Positions 53,367-63,317 of a stretch of DNA of 64,000 nucleotides are shown here, piece by piece. Under the pieces are notes generated by a model. The model searched no databases, was not told the origin of the DNA, and saw only the letters and a list, made by a program, of their open reading frames with translations. The stretch's first letter is position 1, and each line of letters starts with the position of its first letter. The translations under genes and the position numbers were made by a program. The DNA is from Natronobiforma cellulositropha (lineage in GTDB: Archaea; Halobacteriota; Halobacteria; Halobacteriales; Natrialbaceae). The stretch covers positions 72,664-136,663 of the forward strand of contig NZ_JANZXN010000022.1 in NCBI RefSeq assembly GCF_025629245.1, given 5' to 3'.

Positions 53367-53591
53367 ATGGGTACGGACAGAAAATCGATCCCGGTCTCGA
53401 TACCTGAGGGGCTGGCTGAGGAACTCGACCAACTCGTAGAAGAAGGAACGTTCGGTTCGCGCTCTGAGGCGCTCCGATACGGTGCACGGCTGGTCACCCG
53501 TGAAGCACACGAAAAACGTATGCACGAACGAACGTCAGCGGCTGCCGAATCAGACATCGAAGAGCGGTTGGAGCGAAAGCGTATACGTTGA
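53367..53591 (+). CDS. vapB: VapB-type ribbon-helix-helix antitoxin
   Basis: This 74-aa protein has an RHH DNA-binding domain (KSIPVSIPEGLAEELDQLVE then FGSRSEALRYGARLV) and a charged C-terminal tail. It is a probable VapB antitoxin and autorepressor. The ATG at 53367 follows a TATA-like ATACTATTG. Its end overlaps the PIN-domain reading frame. Confidence 0.82.
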   Translation: MGTDRKSIPVSIPEGLAEELDQLVEEGTFGSRSEALRYGARLVTREAHEKRMHERTSAAAESDIEERLERKRIR

Positions 53592-53967
53592 CACTGACGT
53601 CGTACTCGCCGTACTGAAAACCGACGACTGGCTCAGCTCGTCTGTCGATCTCGAAACGATCGCCGATCCGAAAACCTCGGTTGCAACGCGTATCGAAGTG
53701 CAGTACGCGATGGAGGGCGAGTGGGATCGTGAGCAGCGGACGGTGGTCCACGAACGGATCGTGGAGGAAGGAATTTCGCTCGTTCCGTTGCGATTCGAGC
53801 ATATCGCCGCCGGTTCAGCGTTACAACGCGCGTACGACCGGCTGAACCTGTTCGACGCCGTCCACCTCGGTGTGGCTACGGTGCTTGACGAACCAATCGT
53901 CTCGACGGACACGCTGTACCCGACGATTCGAGAAGTCGATCACGTCGATCCCCGCGATCTCGAGTGA
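53581..53967 (+). CDS. vapC: VapC-type PIN-domain toxin, start codon unclear
   Basis: The PIN domain begins VYVDTDVVLAVLKTDDWLSS, with catalytic Asp in YVDTD, mid-domain Glu (TRIEVQYAMEGEW) and the C-terminal acidic group NLFDAVHLGVATVL. VapC toxins are Mg-dependent RNases. No ATG, GTG or TTG lies near 53581; the first codon here is GTA, and upstream starts in frame are GTGs at 53482 and 53500, inside vapB. The interval given is the domain; the true start may be upstream or the gene may be damaged. Confidence 0.75.
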   Translation, partial: VYVDTDVVLAVLKTDDWLSSSVDLETIADPKTSVATRIEVQYAMEGEWDREQRTVVHERIVEEGISLVPLRFEHIAAGSALQRAYDRLNLFDAVHLGVATVLDEPIVSTDTLYPTIREVDHVDPRDLE

Positions 53968-54219
53968 ACGCCCGTTTCCGACTCGAGGGCTCGTTCCCTT
54001 CGGTCGCTCGCGGTTCCACCGCTCGCGTGGCCGCGGTTCTCACGGCTTCGCCGCTCCGAACCGCGTGTTCACTCGCCCTCGCCTGCCTCCACGGGTCGCT
54101 TACGCTCCCCGTTCCGATTCGAGGCTTCCGCCTTCGCTTCGCTCAGTCGTCAGCCTCGCCTTGCTCGCGGTTCCCTCCGGTCACCGCTCGCTTTCTCGAG
54201 GGCGACTTCTTCACTTCGT

Positions 54220-55089
54220 TCAGTCGCCGCCCTCGCCCGTCTCCACCGGCACACCGACGAGGTTCCCCCACTCGGTCCAGGAGCCGTCGTAGTTGACGGC
54301 GTCCTCGTAGCCGAGCAGTTCGTGGAGGGCGAACCAGGCGACCGAGGAGCGCTCGCCGATGCGGCAGTAGGCGACTGTGGTTCCCGTTCCGTCGATGCCC
54401 TCGTCGGCGTAGAGTTCCTCGAGTTCGTCGCGGGTCTTGAAGGTCCCGTCGTCGTTGGTGACGGCGGCCCACGAGATGTTCTTCGCGCCGGGGACGTGGC
54501 CGCCGCGCTGGGCGGTCTCTTGCAGTCCCGGCGGGGCGAGCACTTCGCCGGTGAACTCCTCGGGAGAGCGCACGTCGACGAGCGGGAGCCCGCGTTCGAT
54601 GGCGTTCTCGACGTCCTCGCGGTAGGCGCGGATGGACTCGCGTGGACCCGAGGCGGTGTACTCGACGGCGGAGAACTCGGGGACCTCGTCGGTGGTCGGA
54701 TAGTCGTTCTCGAGCCAGTACTCGCGGCCGCCATCGAGCAGTTTGACGTCGTCGTGGCCGTAGTACTTCAGCTGCCAGTAGGTGTAGGCGGCGAACCAGT
54801 TCGAGTTGTCGCCGTAGAGGACCACGGTGGAGTCCTCGGTGATGCCGTGGCTACCCAGAAGCTCCTCGAAGTCCGCCTTCGTGAGCACGTCGCGGGTGGT
54901 CTGGTCCTGGAGCTGGGTCTCCCAGTTGAAGCCGACCGCGCCGGGGGCGTGGGCCTCCTCGTAGGCCTCGGTGTCTACGTCGACCTCCACGAGGCGGTAG
55001 TCGGGGCCGTCACTCTCGAAGCGCTCGAGGTTGTCCGCGACCCAGTCGGCCGAGACCAGTACGTCGTTGGCGTAGTCGTCTTCTGCCAT
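54220..55089 (-). CDS. tssA: Thiosulfate/mercaptopyruvate sulfurtransferase (tandem rhodanese)
   Basis: This 289-aa protein has two rhodanese domains. The N-terminal half lacks the active cysteine (LVEVDVDTEAYEEAHAPGAV), and the C-terminal half has the loop AYCRIGERSS with Cys242. This layout is that of classical sulfurtransferases. It transfers sulfane sulfur to thiols or cyanide. It is divergent from the next rhodanese gene, with 282 bp between starts. The 252 bp before its stop (53968-54219) are GC-rich with hairpin-forming repeats and no gene. Confidence 0.93.
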   Translation of the reverse strand: MAEDDYANDVLVSADWVADNLERFESDGPDYRLVEVDVDTEAYEEAHAPGAVGFNWETQLQDQTTRDVLTKADFEELLGSHGITEDSTVVLYGDNSNWFAAYTYWQLKYYGHDDVKLLDGGREYWLENDYPTTDEVPEFSAVEYTASGPRESIRAYREDVENAIERGLPLVDVRSPEEFTGEVLAPPGLQETAQRGGHVPGAKNISWAAVTNDDGTFKTRDELEELYADEGIDGTGTTVAYCRIGERSSVAWFALHELLGYEDAVNYDGSWTEWGNLVGVPVETGEGGD

Positions 55090-55371
55090 AGCTCACTCTA
55101 CACCGCCGCCCGTCATAGGGACTCGTCAACCGGCCAATACAGTCGTCACTTTATCTTACCGGTCAGGCTTGCCTCTGGCTCGGATGCCCGTCGCGCCCGC
55201 CATCCGAACACCATCGGCTGACCTCGCTTCAGTCGGGCGAACGGCCGGGACCGGGGCCGCTCGAGCGCCGTCGGCCGTCCGCCGTTCCGACAATACTTGC
55301 CACGACCTCGGAACCGCTGCCAGCGGTGCCGGGACCGACGCGTTATGGGGCCGCCGCCACGTAGGCGAGCC

Positions 55372-56181
55372 ATGGACGAGTCCGTCGTCGTCTCGCCGGA
55401 GTGGCTCAGCGAGCGCCTCGAAGACACCGAATCGGAGCCTCCGGCTCGCGTCGTCGACGTCAGAGAGCCGTGGGAGTATCAGGGAATCGGCCACCTCCCG
55501 GGTGCGGTGAACGTCCCGTTCGACAGCTTTCGCGACGAGAGCGACGTCGACCGCGGGATGCTCCCCGGTGCGGAGGCGTTCGCCGCGCTCTGTGGCGAGG
55601 CAGGCATCGAACCCGGAGACACCGTCGTCGCCTACGACGACACCCACGGCGTCTTCGCCGCCCGCTTCGTCCTCACCGCCCACCTCTACGGCCACGCCGA
55701 CGTCCGTCTGCTCGAGGGTGACTACAGCGCCTGGAACCGCCGCTACGAGACCGCGCGCGAGGCTCCCGTTGTCGAACCGACGACCTACGAGGCCGCGCCG
55801 CTCTCACCCGCCGAGAGTCCGCTGATCGACCTGCCCGAGGTGGAGGCGGCCATCGAGCGCGGCGCGCTGCTGGTCGACACGCGCGAGCAACAGGAGTTCG
55901 AGGAGGCTCGCCTGCCGAACGCCGTCCGCTTCGACTGGGTGACCGTCGTCGACGAGGAGGCCCGCGGGCTGAAACCGCGCGCCGAGATCGAAGCGCTGCT
56001 CGAGCACCGAGGGATCACCCGCGAGCGCGAACTCGTCCTCTACTGTAACACCGCCCGGCGGATCAGCCACACCTACGTGGTCTTGCGCCACCTCGGTTAC
56101 GAGACCGTCTCCTTCTACGAGGGCAGTCTCACCGAGTGGCTCGCCGCCGACGGCGAGGTCGAGACGGGCGCACTCGAGTGA
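55372..56181 (+). CDS. tssB: Second tandem-rhodanese sulfurtransferase
   Basis: This 269-aa protein has two rhodanese domains, with the active-site cysteine in LVLYCNTARRIS (Cys225) in the second. The first domain carries RVVDVREPWEYQGIGHLPGA. Together with the divergent tssA it forms a sulfurtransferase pair that may share the intergenic promoter region. ATG at 55372 fits the family. Confidence 0.92.
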   Translation: MDESVVVSPEWLSERLEDTESEPPARVVDVREPWEYQGIGHLPGAVNVPFDSFRDESDVDRGMLPGAEAFAALCGEAGIEPGDTVVAYDDTHGVFAARFVLTAHLYGHADVRLLEGDYSAWNRRYETAREAPVVEPTTYEAAPLSPAESPLIDLPEVEAAIERGALLVDTREQQEFEEARLPNAVRFDWVTVVDEEARGLKPRAEIEALLEHRGITRERELVLYCNTARRISHTYVVLRHLGYETVSFYEGSLTEWLAADGEVETGALE

Positions 56182-56238
56182 GTGCTCACGTCCCGAACCG
56201 TCTCTCGCGTCTCGAGACGTGTGGTGATTCTCTTTCGC

Positions 56239-56889
56239 CTACGAACGCGCTTCGTCGACCGCCTCGGCGAACCTGGCGGCGTGGTCGGTGACCGCCTCCA
56301 TGTCGTCGCGAGCGATTGCGTCGTAGTCGATCATCGCCGAGCCAGCGCCGACGGCGGTGACGCCAGCCTCGAAGAACTCGTGGACGTTGTCGGGGCTGAC
56401 GCCGCCGGTGGCGACGATCGGGAGCTGTCCGAGCGGTCCCTGAATCGATTTGATGTAGCTCGTGCCGAGGGCGGCGGCGGGGAACACCTTCAGCATGTCC
56501 GCGCCCGCTTCGGCCGCGGTGACGGCTTCCGTCGGCGTCGCGACGCCCGGAATCGCCACCTTTCCGTAGCGGTTACACGCGGTGACCATGCCCTCGTCGA
56601 AGTGCGGTGCCAGAATGTAGTCCGCACCGGCTTCGATCACGTTGACGGCCATCGGCTCGTCGAGGACCGTCCCCGCGCCGATGAGGGCGTCGGTGTCGGC
56701 GAGTGCACGGCTCACCTCCGAGATCATCGCGCTCGCGTCGGTCGCGTCCGCCGTGATCTCGAGTGCGCGCACGCCGCCCTCGTAGAGCGCCTCCGAGACG
56801 GGAACGATCTGTTCGCGCTCGATTCCGCGCATGACGGCTACGACGCCCGCGTCGACGATTCCCTGGTAGGTCTCGAGTTTTCCGGTCAT
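56239..56889 (-). CDS. kdgA: 2-dehydro-3-deoxy-6-phosphogluconate (KDPG) aldolase
   Basis: This 216-aa class I aldolase has the Schiff-base lysine in ADMLKVFPAAALG (Lys134) and Glu44 in RALEIT, and glycine-rich phosphate-binding loops (GAGTVLDEPM, VATGGVSPDN). It splits KDPG or its non-phosphorylated form into pyruvate and glyceraldehyde (3-phosphate) in the Entner-Doudoroff pathway. The start at 56889 (MTGKLETYQGIVDAGVV) is chosen over an upstream ATG. Confidence 0.93.
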   Translation of the reverse strand: MTGKLETYQGIVDAGVVAVMRGIEREQIVPVSEALYEGGVRALEITADATDASAMISEVSRALADTDALIGAGTVLDEPMAVNVIEAGADYILAPHFDEGMVTACNRYGKVAIPGVATPTEAVTAAEAGADMLKVFPAAALGTSYIKSIQGPLGQLPIVATGGVSPDNVHEFFEAGVTAVGAGSAMIDYDAIARDDMEAVTDHAARFAEAVDEARS

Positions 56890-56924
56890 ACCGTTCGCTC
56901 GATGTGGAGGCACAATAAACGCTG

Positions 56925-58457
56925 TCACATCCCCTCGCGCAGGCCGCGCCAGTCGGGTGCCGTCGAGTGCGGTCGGCCCGCCGCCTCGTCGAACGCCACG
57001 AGCAGGACCTCGCTCAGCGCCGGGTGGACGTGGACCACGTCAGCGAGCGCCTCGAGCGTCCCTGGCCCGGTCTCCATCGCGACGACCACCTCGTGGATCA
57101 GCGTCGACGCCTGCGGACCGACGACGTGACAGCCGAGCACCTCGCCGTCGGGACTCGCGAGCACCTTCACGAACGCCGCCTCGTCGAGGTCGAGGAGCAT
57201 CCCCAGCGGGGCCACGTCGTAGGGAACCGTCGTCGCCTCGTAGGCGCGTCCCGCCTCCTCGAGTGCGTCCTCGGTCTGGCCCACGCTCGCGACCTGTGGG
57301 TGCGTGAACACCGCGTGGGCCACCGTGTCGTACTCGACGGTGACCGGGCCGTCGGTCTCGCCTCGCTCGTCGGTCTCACCTCGATCCTCTCGCTCGCCCC
57401 TGCCGAGCGCCCGCTCGAGCAGGTTTCTCGTCACCACTCGCGCCTCGTAGTCGGCGGCGTGTTTGTACGGGTGGGCGGCGAGAACGTCACCGAGCGCCCA
57501 GACGTTCTCGCTCGTCGTCTCGAGGCACTCGTCGACGGCCACGTGGCCGCGCTCGTCGGTCTCGACGCCCGCCCGCTCGAGACCGAGCGCGTCGGTGTTC
57601 GGTTCACGGCCGGTCGCGACGAGCAGCTCGTCGCCGTCGAGGTCGACCGTCTCACCGTCGCCCGATTCGGCCGTGACGCGAACCCCTCCGTTTCGACTCG
57701 AGACGGCGGTCACCTCGTGGCCGGTGTAGCAGTCGGTGCGTGCCGCGAGGGCCTCCGTGACAGCTTCGCTCACGTCGGCGTCCGCGTCCGGGAGCAGGGA
57801 CTCGCTTCGCCCGACGAGCGTGACGTCGGTGCCGACGGCGGCGAAGACGTGACACAGCTCGACGCCGATGTAGCCGCCACCGACGATCACGAGGGTTTCG
57901 GGTCGCTCCTCGAGAAACAGCGCGTCGTCGCTCGTCAGGTACGGCACGTCCTCGAGACCGTCGATCGGTGGGACCACCGGCCGCCCGCCGACGGCGATGA
58001 CGACGTGGTCGCCGCGGATCCGGCCGGGGGCGTCGTTGCGGTCGGTGCTGTCGTGGCCGCTACTCTCACCCTCGTCTCGCTCGAGTGCGATCGTCCGCTC
58101 GTCGACGAACCGCCCCACCGCCTCGTACAGCGTGAGCCCGGCCGTCCCCTCGAGCGTCCCGCGCTGGCGGTCGGCCTTCTCGTAGACGGTCGACTCGATA
58201 GTCTCGGTGATCGCGCCGAAGTCGATTCCTTCGACCGTGGCGTCGATACCGAAGCGCCCGGCCCGGCGAATCTCCTCGAGTAGGTCGGCGCGCTGGACTA
58301 GCGCCTTCGAGGGAACGCAGCCTCTCGTGATACACGCCCCGCCGAGGGGTCCCGGCTCGAGGACGGCCGCCTCGAGTCCCTCGGCGGCGGCCGCGCTCGC
58401 GATCTGTGAGCCGGAACCGCCACCGAGGACGACGACGTCGAACTCGTTCGTGGTCAT
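56925..58457 (-). CDS. FAD-dependent pyridine nucleotide-disulfide oxidoreductase (dihydrolipoyl dehydrogenase-like)
   Basis: This 510-aa flavoprotein has an FAD motif (VVVLGGGSGSQIASAA), the redox-active disulfide in GGACITRGCVPSKAL (Cys-x4-Cys), an NAD motif (LVIVGGGYIGVELCHVF), a second FAD region (VWALGDV) and the dimerisation end with HVHPALSEVLL. This fits dihydrolipoamide dehydrogenase or a mercuric-reductase-like relative; the redox-active loop is divergent from the usual CVNVGC. An Asp/Glu/Ser insertion is present in the middle. Two low-complexity insertions are haloarchaeal features. Confidence 0.9.
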   Translation of the reverse strand: MTTNEFDVVVLGGGSGSQIASAAAAEGLEAAVLEPGPLGGACITRGCVPSKALVQRADLLEEIRRAGRFGIDATVEGIDFGAITETIESTVYEKADRQRGTLEGTAGLTLYEAVGRFVDERTIALERDEGESSGHDSTDRNDAPGRIRGDHVVIAVGGRPVVPPIDGLEDVPYLTSDDALFLEERPETLVIVGGGYIGVELCHVFAAVGTDVTLVGRSESLLPDADADVSEAVTEALAARTDCYTGHEVTAVSSRNGGVRVTAESGDGETVDLDGDELLVATGREPNTDALGLERAGVETDERGHVAVDECLETTSENVWALGDVLAAHPYKHAADYEARVVTRNLLERALGRGEREDRGETDERGETDGPVTVEYDTVAHAVFTHPQVASVGQTEDALEEAGRAYEATTVPYDVAPLGMLLDLDEAAFVKVLASPDGEVLGCHVVGPQASTLIHEVVVAMETGPGTLEALADVVHVHPALSEVLLVAFDEAAGRPHSTAPDWRGLREGM

Positions 58458-58532
58458 GGTGGGTCTCGAACATCCACCACGGACGGACGGATAAAGGCGC
58501 TCGCCACGCGCGGCGAGTCGGTGGCTCGAGCG

Positions 58533-59441
58533 CTAGCTCACGAGCGCGATGATGACGATCAGCGTGAGAATCGAGACCACCGTCGTCGCGAAGACGTTGC
58601 GCGAGGCGAACGCCTCGTCGCCGCCGAGTTCGCTCGCGAAGACGAACGTCGAGACGGCCGTCGGCGTTCCGAGCATGACGACGGCGGCGGCGAACGTCGC
58701 CGAATCGACCGCGAGCAGCGAGAAGACGGCCCACGCCAGGACCGGCATCGAGAGGACGTTCAGCGCGACGACGCTCCCGGTCGCGCCGAGATCGGCCGCG
58801 GGGAGCTCGAGTCTGAGCGAGGCGCCGACACACAGTAGCGCGAGCGGGAGCGCCAGCGCGCCGACGGTCTCGAGTCCGGCCGTCGCTGGTCCGGGAACCG
58901 TCAGCCCGACCGAGCCGACGGTGAGTCCCGCCACGAGCGCGAGCAGGACGGGATTTCTCGCCAGCCGCCCGAGTTCGTGACGTAGCGACACGTCCGCGCC
59001 GTTGATCGTCGAGAGGAAGAGGATCGTCGTCGGCAACTGGACGAAGGAGACGACGCCGAGGATGACGCTCGCGATGGCGGTCACCTCGGCGTCGAACGTC
59101 GCGGCGATCAGCGGGACGCCGAGGTAGCCCAGGTTCGAGTGGTACGACTGGACGATGGCGACGCTCCGTCTGGCCGGGTTCGCCTGCTTGCGGTGGACGA
59201 CCCAGGCGAGGGCGACCGTCGTGGTGAAGACGACGAGCAGTCCGGCGAGCAGTGTCGGGGTGAGTAAGTCGCCGACGGCCTGGCCGGCCGTCGAGACGAA
59301 GATGAGCGCGGGCAGCGCGACGAAGTAGGCGACGGCGTTGAGCCGGGCGGTCCGGGTCTGGCCGAGGTGGCCGCTCGCGCGCAGCCCGACGCCGACGGCG
59401 ACGAGGACGAGCAAGAAGACCAGCCGGCCGACGACTTCCAT
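58533..59441 (-). CDS. AEC-family transporter
   Basis: This 302-aa protein has about ten transmembrane helices, including LVFLLVLVAVGVGL, AVAYFVALPALIFVSTAG and the central QSYHSNLGYLGVPLIAATF, in the auxin-efflux-carrier (AEC) fold. Substrates in prokaryotes are organic anions. It lies alone on the minus strand between the disulfide reductase and GMC genes. Confidence 0.88.
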   Translation of the reverse strand: MEVVGRLVFLLVLVAVGVGLRASGHLGQTRTARLNAVAYFVALPALIFVSTAGQAVGDLLTPTLLAGLLVVFTTTVALAWVVHRKQANPARRSVAIVQSYHSNLGYLGVPLIAATFDAEVTAIASVILGVVSFVQLPTTILFLSTINGADVSLRHELGRLARNPVLLALVAGLTVGSVGLTVPGPATAGLETVGALALPLALLCVGASLRLELPAADLGATGSVVALNVLSMPVLAWAVFSLLAVDSATFAAAVVMLGTPTAVSTFVFASELGGDEAFASRNVFATTVVSILTLIVIIALVS

Positions 59442-59514
59442 ACCCGCTCGCAGACGACTCCGGTGCTTGAGGCTTCGGTTCGCGGAAAGCCACCGCTGGC
59501 TCGCTGGACGGGAG

Positions 59515-61104
59515 TCAGAGCCGTCCGTCGACGTGGTCCGCGACCTTCAGCGCGAGCGCGGCGATGGTCAGCGTCGGGTTGACCGCGCCGCCGGTGACGA
59601 ACGTACTCGCAGAGGAGATGTAGAGGTTCTCGAGGTCGTGGGCGCGCAACTCCGGGGAGACGACGCTCTCGTCGGGGTCGGTCCCCATCCGCGTCGTCCC
59701 CATGTGGTGGGCACCCATGCCGACTGTCTCGGGATCGCTCTGCCAGACGACCTCGCCGTCGATAGCCGTCAGGATGTCCGCCGCGACCTCCTGGGCGAAC
59801 GCGGCGGTCTCGAGTTCGCGCTCGCCGAGGTGCCAGTCGACCATCGGAATCGGCCGCCCGTGGTTGTCGGTGCGCGAACCAGCGAGGGTGACGCGGTTGT
59901 CGGGGTCGGGTAGCTGTTCGACCGCGGTGACGATCGATCCCACCTGGCCGTAATGTGTATCGAACGGCTCGAACAGGTCGTCGCCCCACTCTTCGGTGAA
60001 CGAGACGATCTCCATCGGCGCGTACTCCGCGACGTTGCTGAACTCGAACTGGAAACTGGTGGGTACCTCCTCGTGGTCGTAGAACTCGTGGCTGATGCTC
60101 GTCGTGAACCCGATCTCGTTCTGTCTGGTTCGTTCCTCGAGCGCCGCCACCGTGGTGACGTAGGGGTGCCCCATCAGGTTCCGCCCGACCTGCCCGCTCG
60201 AGTTCGCGAGACCGTCGGGGTGTGCGTCGGACGCAGAGAGCAACAGCAGCCGTGGCGTCTCGATCGCGCCGCAGGCGACGACGAAGGCGTCCGCCGCCTG
60301 TTCGTACTCGGTGCCGTCGGGGGTGGTGTAGTGGGCGCGCTCGAGCGTCTCGCCGGTCGAGTCGTGTTCGAGGCGGTGGACCTGTGCGCGGTCGATCACC
60401 CGCGCGCCGTCGGCTTCGGCCTTCCGGACGTGGACGTCGGCGCTGTACTTCGCGCCGGAGGGACAGACCGGAATGCAGGTGCCGTAGCCCTGACACGGCG
60501 AGCGGCCGTCGTACGGCTCGCTCGCGATGGCGTGCGGTGCGGTGTGCATCCTGACACCGACGTCCTCACAGCCGCGGGCGTAGACCGAGTCGGCCTGGCT
60601 CGCCGGAAACCCCTCCATCGGGTACGGCTCCGATCGAGGTGGGGCGAAGGGGTTGTCTTCGTCGCCCGAGACGCCGAGTTCGCGCTCTGCGGCGGCGTAG
60701 TACGGTCGGAGGTCGTCGTACTCGAGCGGCCAGTCGCGCGCGAGTCCGTACCGCGTCTCCATCTCGAAATCCTCCTCGTGGAGCCGTGGCGTGACCGCAC
60801 CCCAGTGGAGCGTCGTCCCGCCGACGCCCTTGACGCGCTCTGTGTTCAGTGGGACGTCGTACTCGAGGGTCAGGTACTCGTCGCGCTCGCCACCCATCTC
60901 CCAGACCTCGAGTCCGTCGTAGCCGTTTCGGAGCGCCAGCTCCATCTGGACGTGGCGCTCGTCGGGGTCGAACCAGCGCCCCGCCTCGAGGATCACGACC
61001 GAGTAGCCGCGCGCGGCGAGGTCGGCGGCGACGAGCGCGCCACCGGGACCCGATCCGATCACGCAGACGTCCGCGTCGTCTTCTGGCGTCCGTTCCGCGC
61101 TCAT
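59515..61104 (-). CDS. GMC-family oxidoreductase
   Basis: This 529-aa FAD enzyme has the N-terminal FAD motif (VIGSGPGGALVAADLAARG), GGTTLHWGAVTPR, the Cys-rich CQGYGTCIPVCPSGAKYSA and the C-terminal GMC signatures HHMGTTRMGTDPDESVV and GGAVNPTLTIAALALKVADH. The catalytic His-Asn type pair is suggested by these final motifs. GMC enzymes oxidise sugars or alcohols. Its start overlaps the stop of the lipoprotein gene by four bases (ATGA), so the two form one unit. Confidence 0.93.
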   Translation of the reverse strand: MSAERTPEDDADVCVIGSGPGGALVAADLAARGYSVVILEAGRWFDPDERHVQMELALRNGYDGLEVWEMGGERDEYLTLEYDVPLNTERVKGVGGTTLHWGAVTPRLHEEDFEMETRYGLARDWPLEYDDLRPYYAAAERELGVSGDEDNPFAPPRSEPYPMEGFPASQADSVYARGCEDVGVRMHTAPHAIASEPYDGRSPCQGYGTCIPVCPSGAKYSADVHVRKAEADGARVIDRAQVHRLEHDSTGETLERAHYTTPDGTEYEQAADAFVVACGAIETPRLLLLSASDAHPDGLANSSGQVGRNLMGHPYVTTVAALEERTRQNEIGFTTSISHEFYDHEEVPTSFQFEFSNVAEYAPMEIVSFTEEWGDDLFEPFDTHYGQVGSIVTAVEQLPDPDNRVTLAGSRTDNHGRPIPMVDWHLGERELETAAFAQEVAADILTAIDGEVVWQSDPETVGMGAHHMGTTRMGTDPDESVVSPELRAHDLENLYISSASTFVTGGAVNPTLTIAALALKVADHVDGRL

Positions 61105-61658
61105 TCGCCGATCGCCTCCCGGTAGGTTTCGGTCCCACCCGGCCGCCCCGGCGGGTTCAGGTGGTCGTACACCGCCGCTGGCTCCGCCGAGACGAAGAAG
61201 GCGTACAGCAACTCCTCGAAGAGGTAGAACCGGACGTGCTCCGACCCGCCCCCGTCCGGGTTCGGCGTCGCCGTCCCGACTCCCAGGTCCTCGAGTACCT
61301 CGTCGCGCTCTGCCCCCGTCAGCTCCACGAACGGCTCGCCCGACACCTCGTGTGCGTGCTCGTCGACGGTCGCGTACGCCCGGGCGATCTCCACGAGATA
61401 CGCCTCGTCGACGATCGCGCGGCCGTGGACGTAGGTCTCGACGAACTCGGCTGTCACCTCGACCGAGGAGGGATAGAGGGTCTCGGCCGTCGCCACGAGT
61501 CCGTCGACCGGCGGCTCGTCTCCCGGTGTGGTGTGGCCTGGCTCGTCGATGTCGCCGCCTGCACTGTCGTCACCGACCGGTGCCGTACAGCCTGCGACGC
61601 TCACGCTCACCCCCATCGCTGTGAGGGCGGTGACGGCATTCCGCCGCGTTAGCTTCAT
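61101..61658 (-). CDS. Tat lipoprotein, gluconate 2-dehydrogenase subunit 3-like
   Basis: This 185-aa protein has a Tat signal (LTRRNAVTALTAMGVSVSV) and a lipobox VAGC (Cys23). The mature part, with ETLYPSSVEVTAEFVETYVH and RFYLFEELLYAFFVSAEP, matches the small subunit of gluconate dehydrogenases that accompanies GMC subunits. It probably anchors the GMC enzyme outside the membrane. The ATGA overlap with the GMC gene supports coexpression. Confidence 0.88.
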   Translation of the reverse strand: MKLTRRNAVTALTAMGVSVSVAGCTAPVGDDSAGGDIDEPGHTTPGDEPPVDGLVATAETLYPSSVEVTAEFVETYVHGRAIVDEAYLVEIARAYATVDEHAHEVSGEPFVELTGAERDEVLEDLGVGTATPNPDGGGSEHVRFYLFEELLYAFFVSAEPAAVYDHLNPPGRPGGTETYREAIGE

Positions 61659-61787
61659 GCTTTTGTGTTCGGATCATAGACACAAATTCCTTCCGGTGGT
61701 CTCGGCCGACCATCCGCCGCCGTGGTCTCCGCCCCGAGACGCGGCCGAGAAAAAGCCTTTAACGCGGTCGCCCCGTACGCAGAGCAA

Positions 61788-63167
61788 ATGGTACTCGACG
61801 ATCTCGGTAGTTCTCTCCGAGGGACGCTCGACAAACTCCGCGGGAAGTCTCGCCTCTCCGAGGAGGACGTCGAGGACATCGTCAAAGAGATCCAGCGCTC
61901 GCTGCTCTCGGCCGACGTCGACGTCTCGCTCGTGATGGACCTCTCCGACTCGATCAAGACGCGCGCACTCGAGGAGGAGCCACCCGCCGGCACTCCCGCT
62001 CGCGACTTCGTCCTCCGCATCGTCTACGAGGAACTCGTGGGTCTGATCGGCGACTCGACCGACCTGCCGCTCGAAGAACAGACGATCTTGCTGGCGGGTC
62101 TCCAGGGGTCGGGGAAGACCACCTCCTCCGCGAAGATGGCGTGGTGGTTCTCGACGAAGGGGCTTCGCCCCGCCGTGATCCAGACCGACACCTTCCGCCC
62201 CGGTGCGTACGACCAGGCGAAACAGATGTGCGCCCGCGCGGAGGTCGACTTCTACGGCGACCCCGACAACGACGACCCCGTCGACATCGCCCGGAAGGGA
62301 CTCGAGGCGACGAGCGAGGCCGACGTGCACATCGTCGACACCGCCGGCCGTCACGCACTCGAGGACGACCTGATCGACGAGATCGAACAGATCGAGGCGC
62401 TGGTCGACCCCGACACCTCCCTGCTGGTACTCGACGCGGCGATCGGTCAGGGGGCGAAAGACCAGGCGGCGCAGTTCGACGAGTCGATCGGTATCGACGG
62501 CGTCGTCATCACGAAACTCGACGGGACGGCGAAAGGTGGGGGTGCCCTGACGGCGGTCGACCAGACCGACTCCTCGATCGCCTTCCTCGGCACCGGTGAG
62601 GAGGTCGAAGACGTCGAGCGCTTCGAACCCAACGGCTTCATCTCCCGGCTGCTAGGGATGGGCGACCTCGCCCAGCTCGCCGAGCGCGTCGAGCGCGCGA
62701 TGGACCAGACGGGTGCCGAAGACGACGACTGGAACCCCGAGGACATGCTCTCGGGACAGTTCACGCTCGTCGACATGCAAAAGCAGATGGAGGCGATGAA
62801 CAACATGGGACCGCTCGATCAGGTGCTGGACATGATCCCTGGCTTCGGCGGCGGCATCAAAGACCAGCTGCCCGACGACGCGATGGACGTCACCCAGGAG
62901 CGCATGCGCACCTTCGAGTTCATCATGGACTCGATGACCGACACCGAGAAGGAGTACCCCCGCGCCATCGGCGCGAGTCAGATCGAACGCATCGCCCGCG
63001 GCTCGGGCACCAGCGAGGAGGCCGTCCGCGAACTCCTCCAGCAGTACAAGATGATGGAGCGCACGATCAAACAGTTCCAGGGCATGGGTTCGGAGAAGGA
63101 GATGCAGCGGATGATGAAACAGATGCAACAGGGCGGCGGCGGTGGCGGCATGGGTCCGTTCGGCTAG
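61788..63167 (+). CDS. srp54: Signal recognition particle protein SRP54
   Basis: The 459-aa GTPase has an N domain, G1 [19 protein letters not shown]3 [14 protein letters not shown]4 [16 protein letters not shown] and a Met-rich M domain ([27 protein letters not shown]). It binds signal peptides and 7S RNA. Starting at ATG 61788 after a TATA-like CTTTAACG. Its receptor FtsY is at 44074-45381. Confidence 0.97.
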   Translation: MVLDDLGSSLRGTLDKLRGKSRLSEEDVEDIVKEIQRSLLSADVDVSLVMDLSDSIKTRALEEEPPAGTPARDFVLRIVYEELVGLIGDSTDLPLEEQTILLAGLQGSGKTTSSAKMAWWFSTKGLRPAVIQTDTFRPGAYDQAKQMCARAEVDFYGDPDNDDPVDIARKGLEATSEADVHIVDTAGRHALEDDLIDEIEQIEALVDPDTSLLVLDAAIGQGAKDQAAQFDESIGIDGVVITKLDGTAKGGGALTAVDQTDSSIAFLGTGEEVEDVERFEPNGFISRLLGMGDLAQLAERVERAMDQTGAEDDDWNPEDMLSGQFTLVDMQKQMEAMNNMGPLDQVLDMIPGFGGGIKDQLPDDAMDVTQERMRTFEFIMDSMTDTEKEYPRAIGASQIERIARGSGTSEEAVRELLQQYKMMERTIKQFQGMGSEKEMQRMMKQMQQGGGGGGMGPFG

Positions 63168-63317
63168 TCACGCCGTCTCCGTCGTCGCGGGGAGGGTAAC
63201 TCCTCGGGAGCGCTGGCTCTCACCGCGGGTGGCTGACCGGCGTTCTTCGCCACCTCGAATACGGCCTGGGGCCGAAACGGCCCGAACGTTCAAGCGCTCG
63301 AACTCACACATGGTCGT

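Noticed and set aside
53968-54219. Possible CRISPR-like or repeat-rich stretch before the rhodanese gene
   Set aside because: Hairpin-prone GC-rich text (TCGCTCGCGG-like) without regular spacing or conserved spacers; no CRISPR repeat anywhere in the window.
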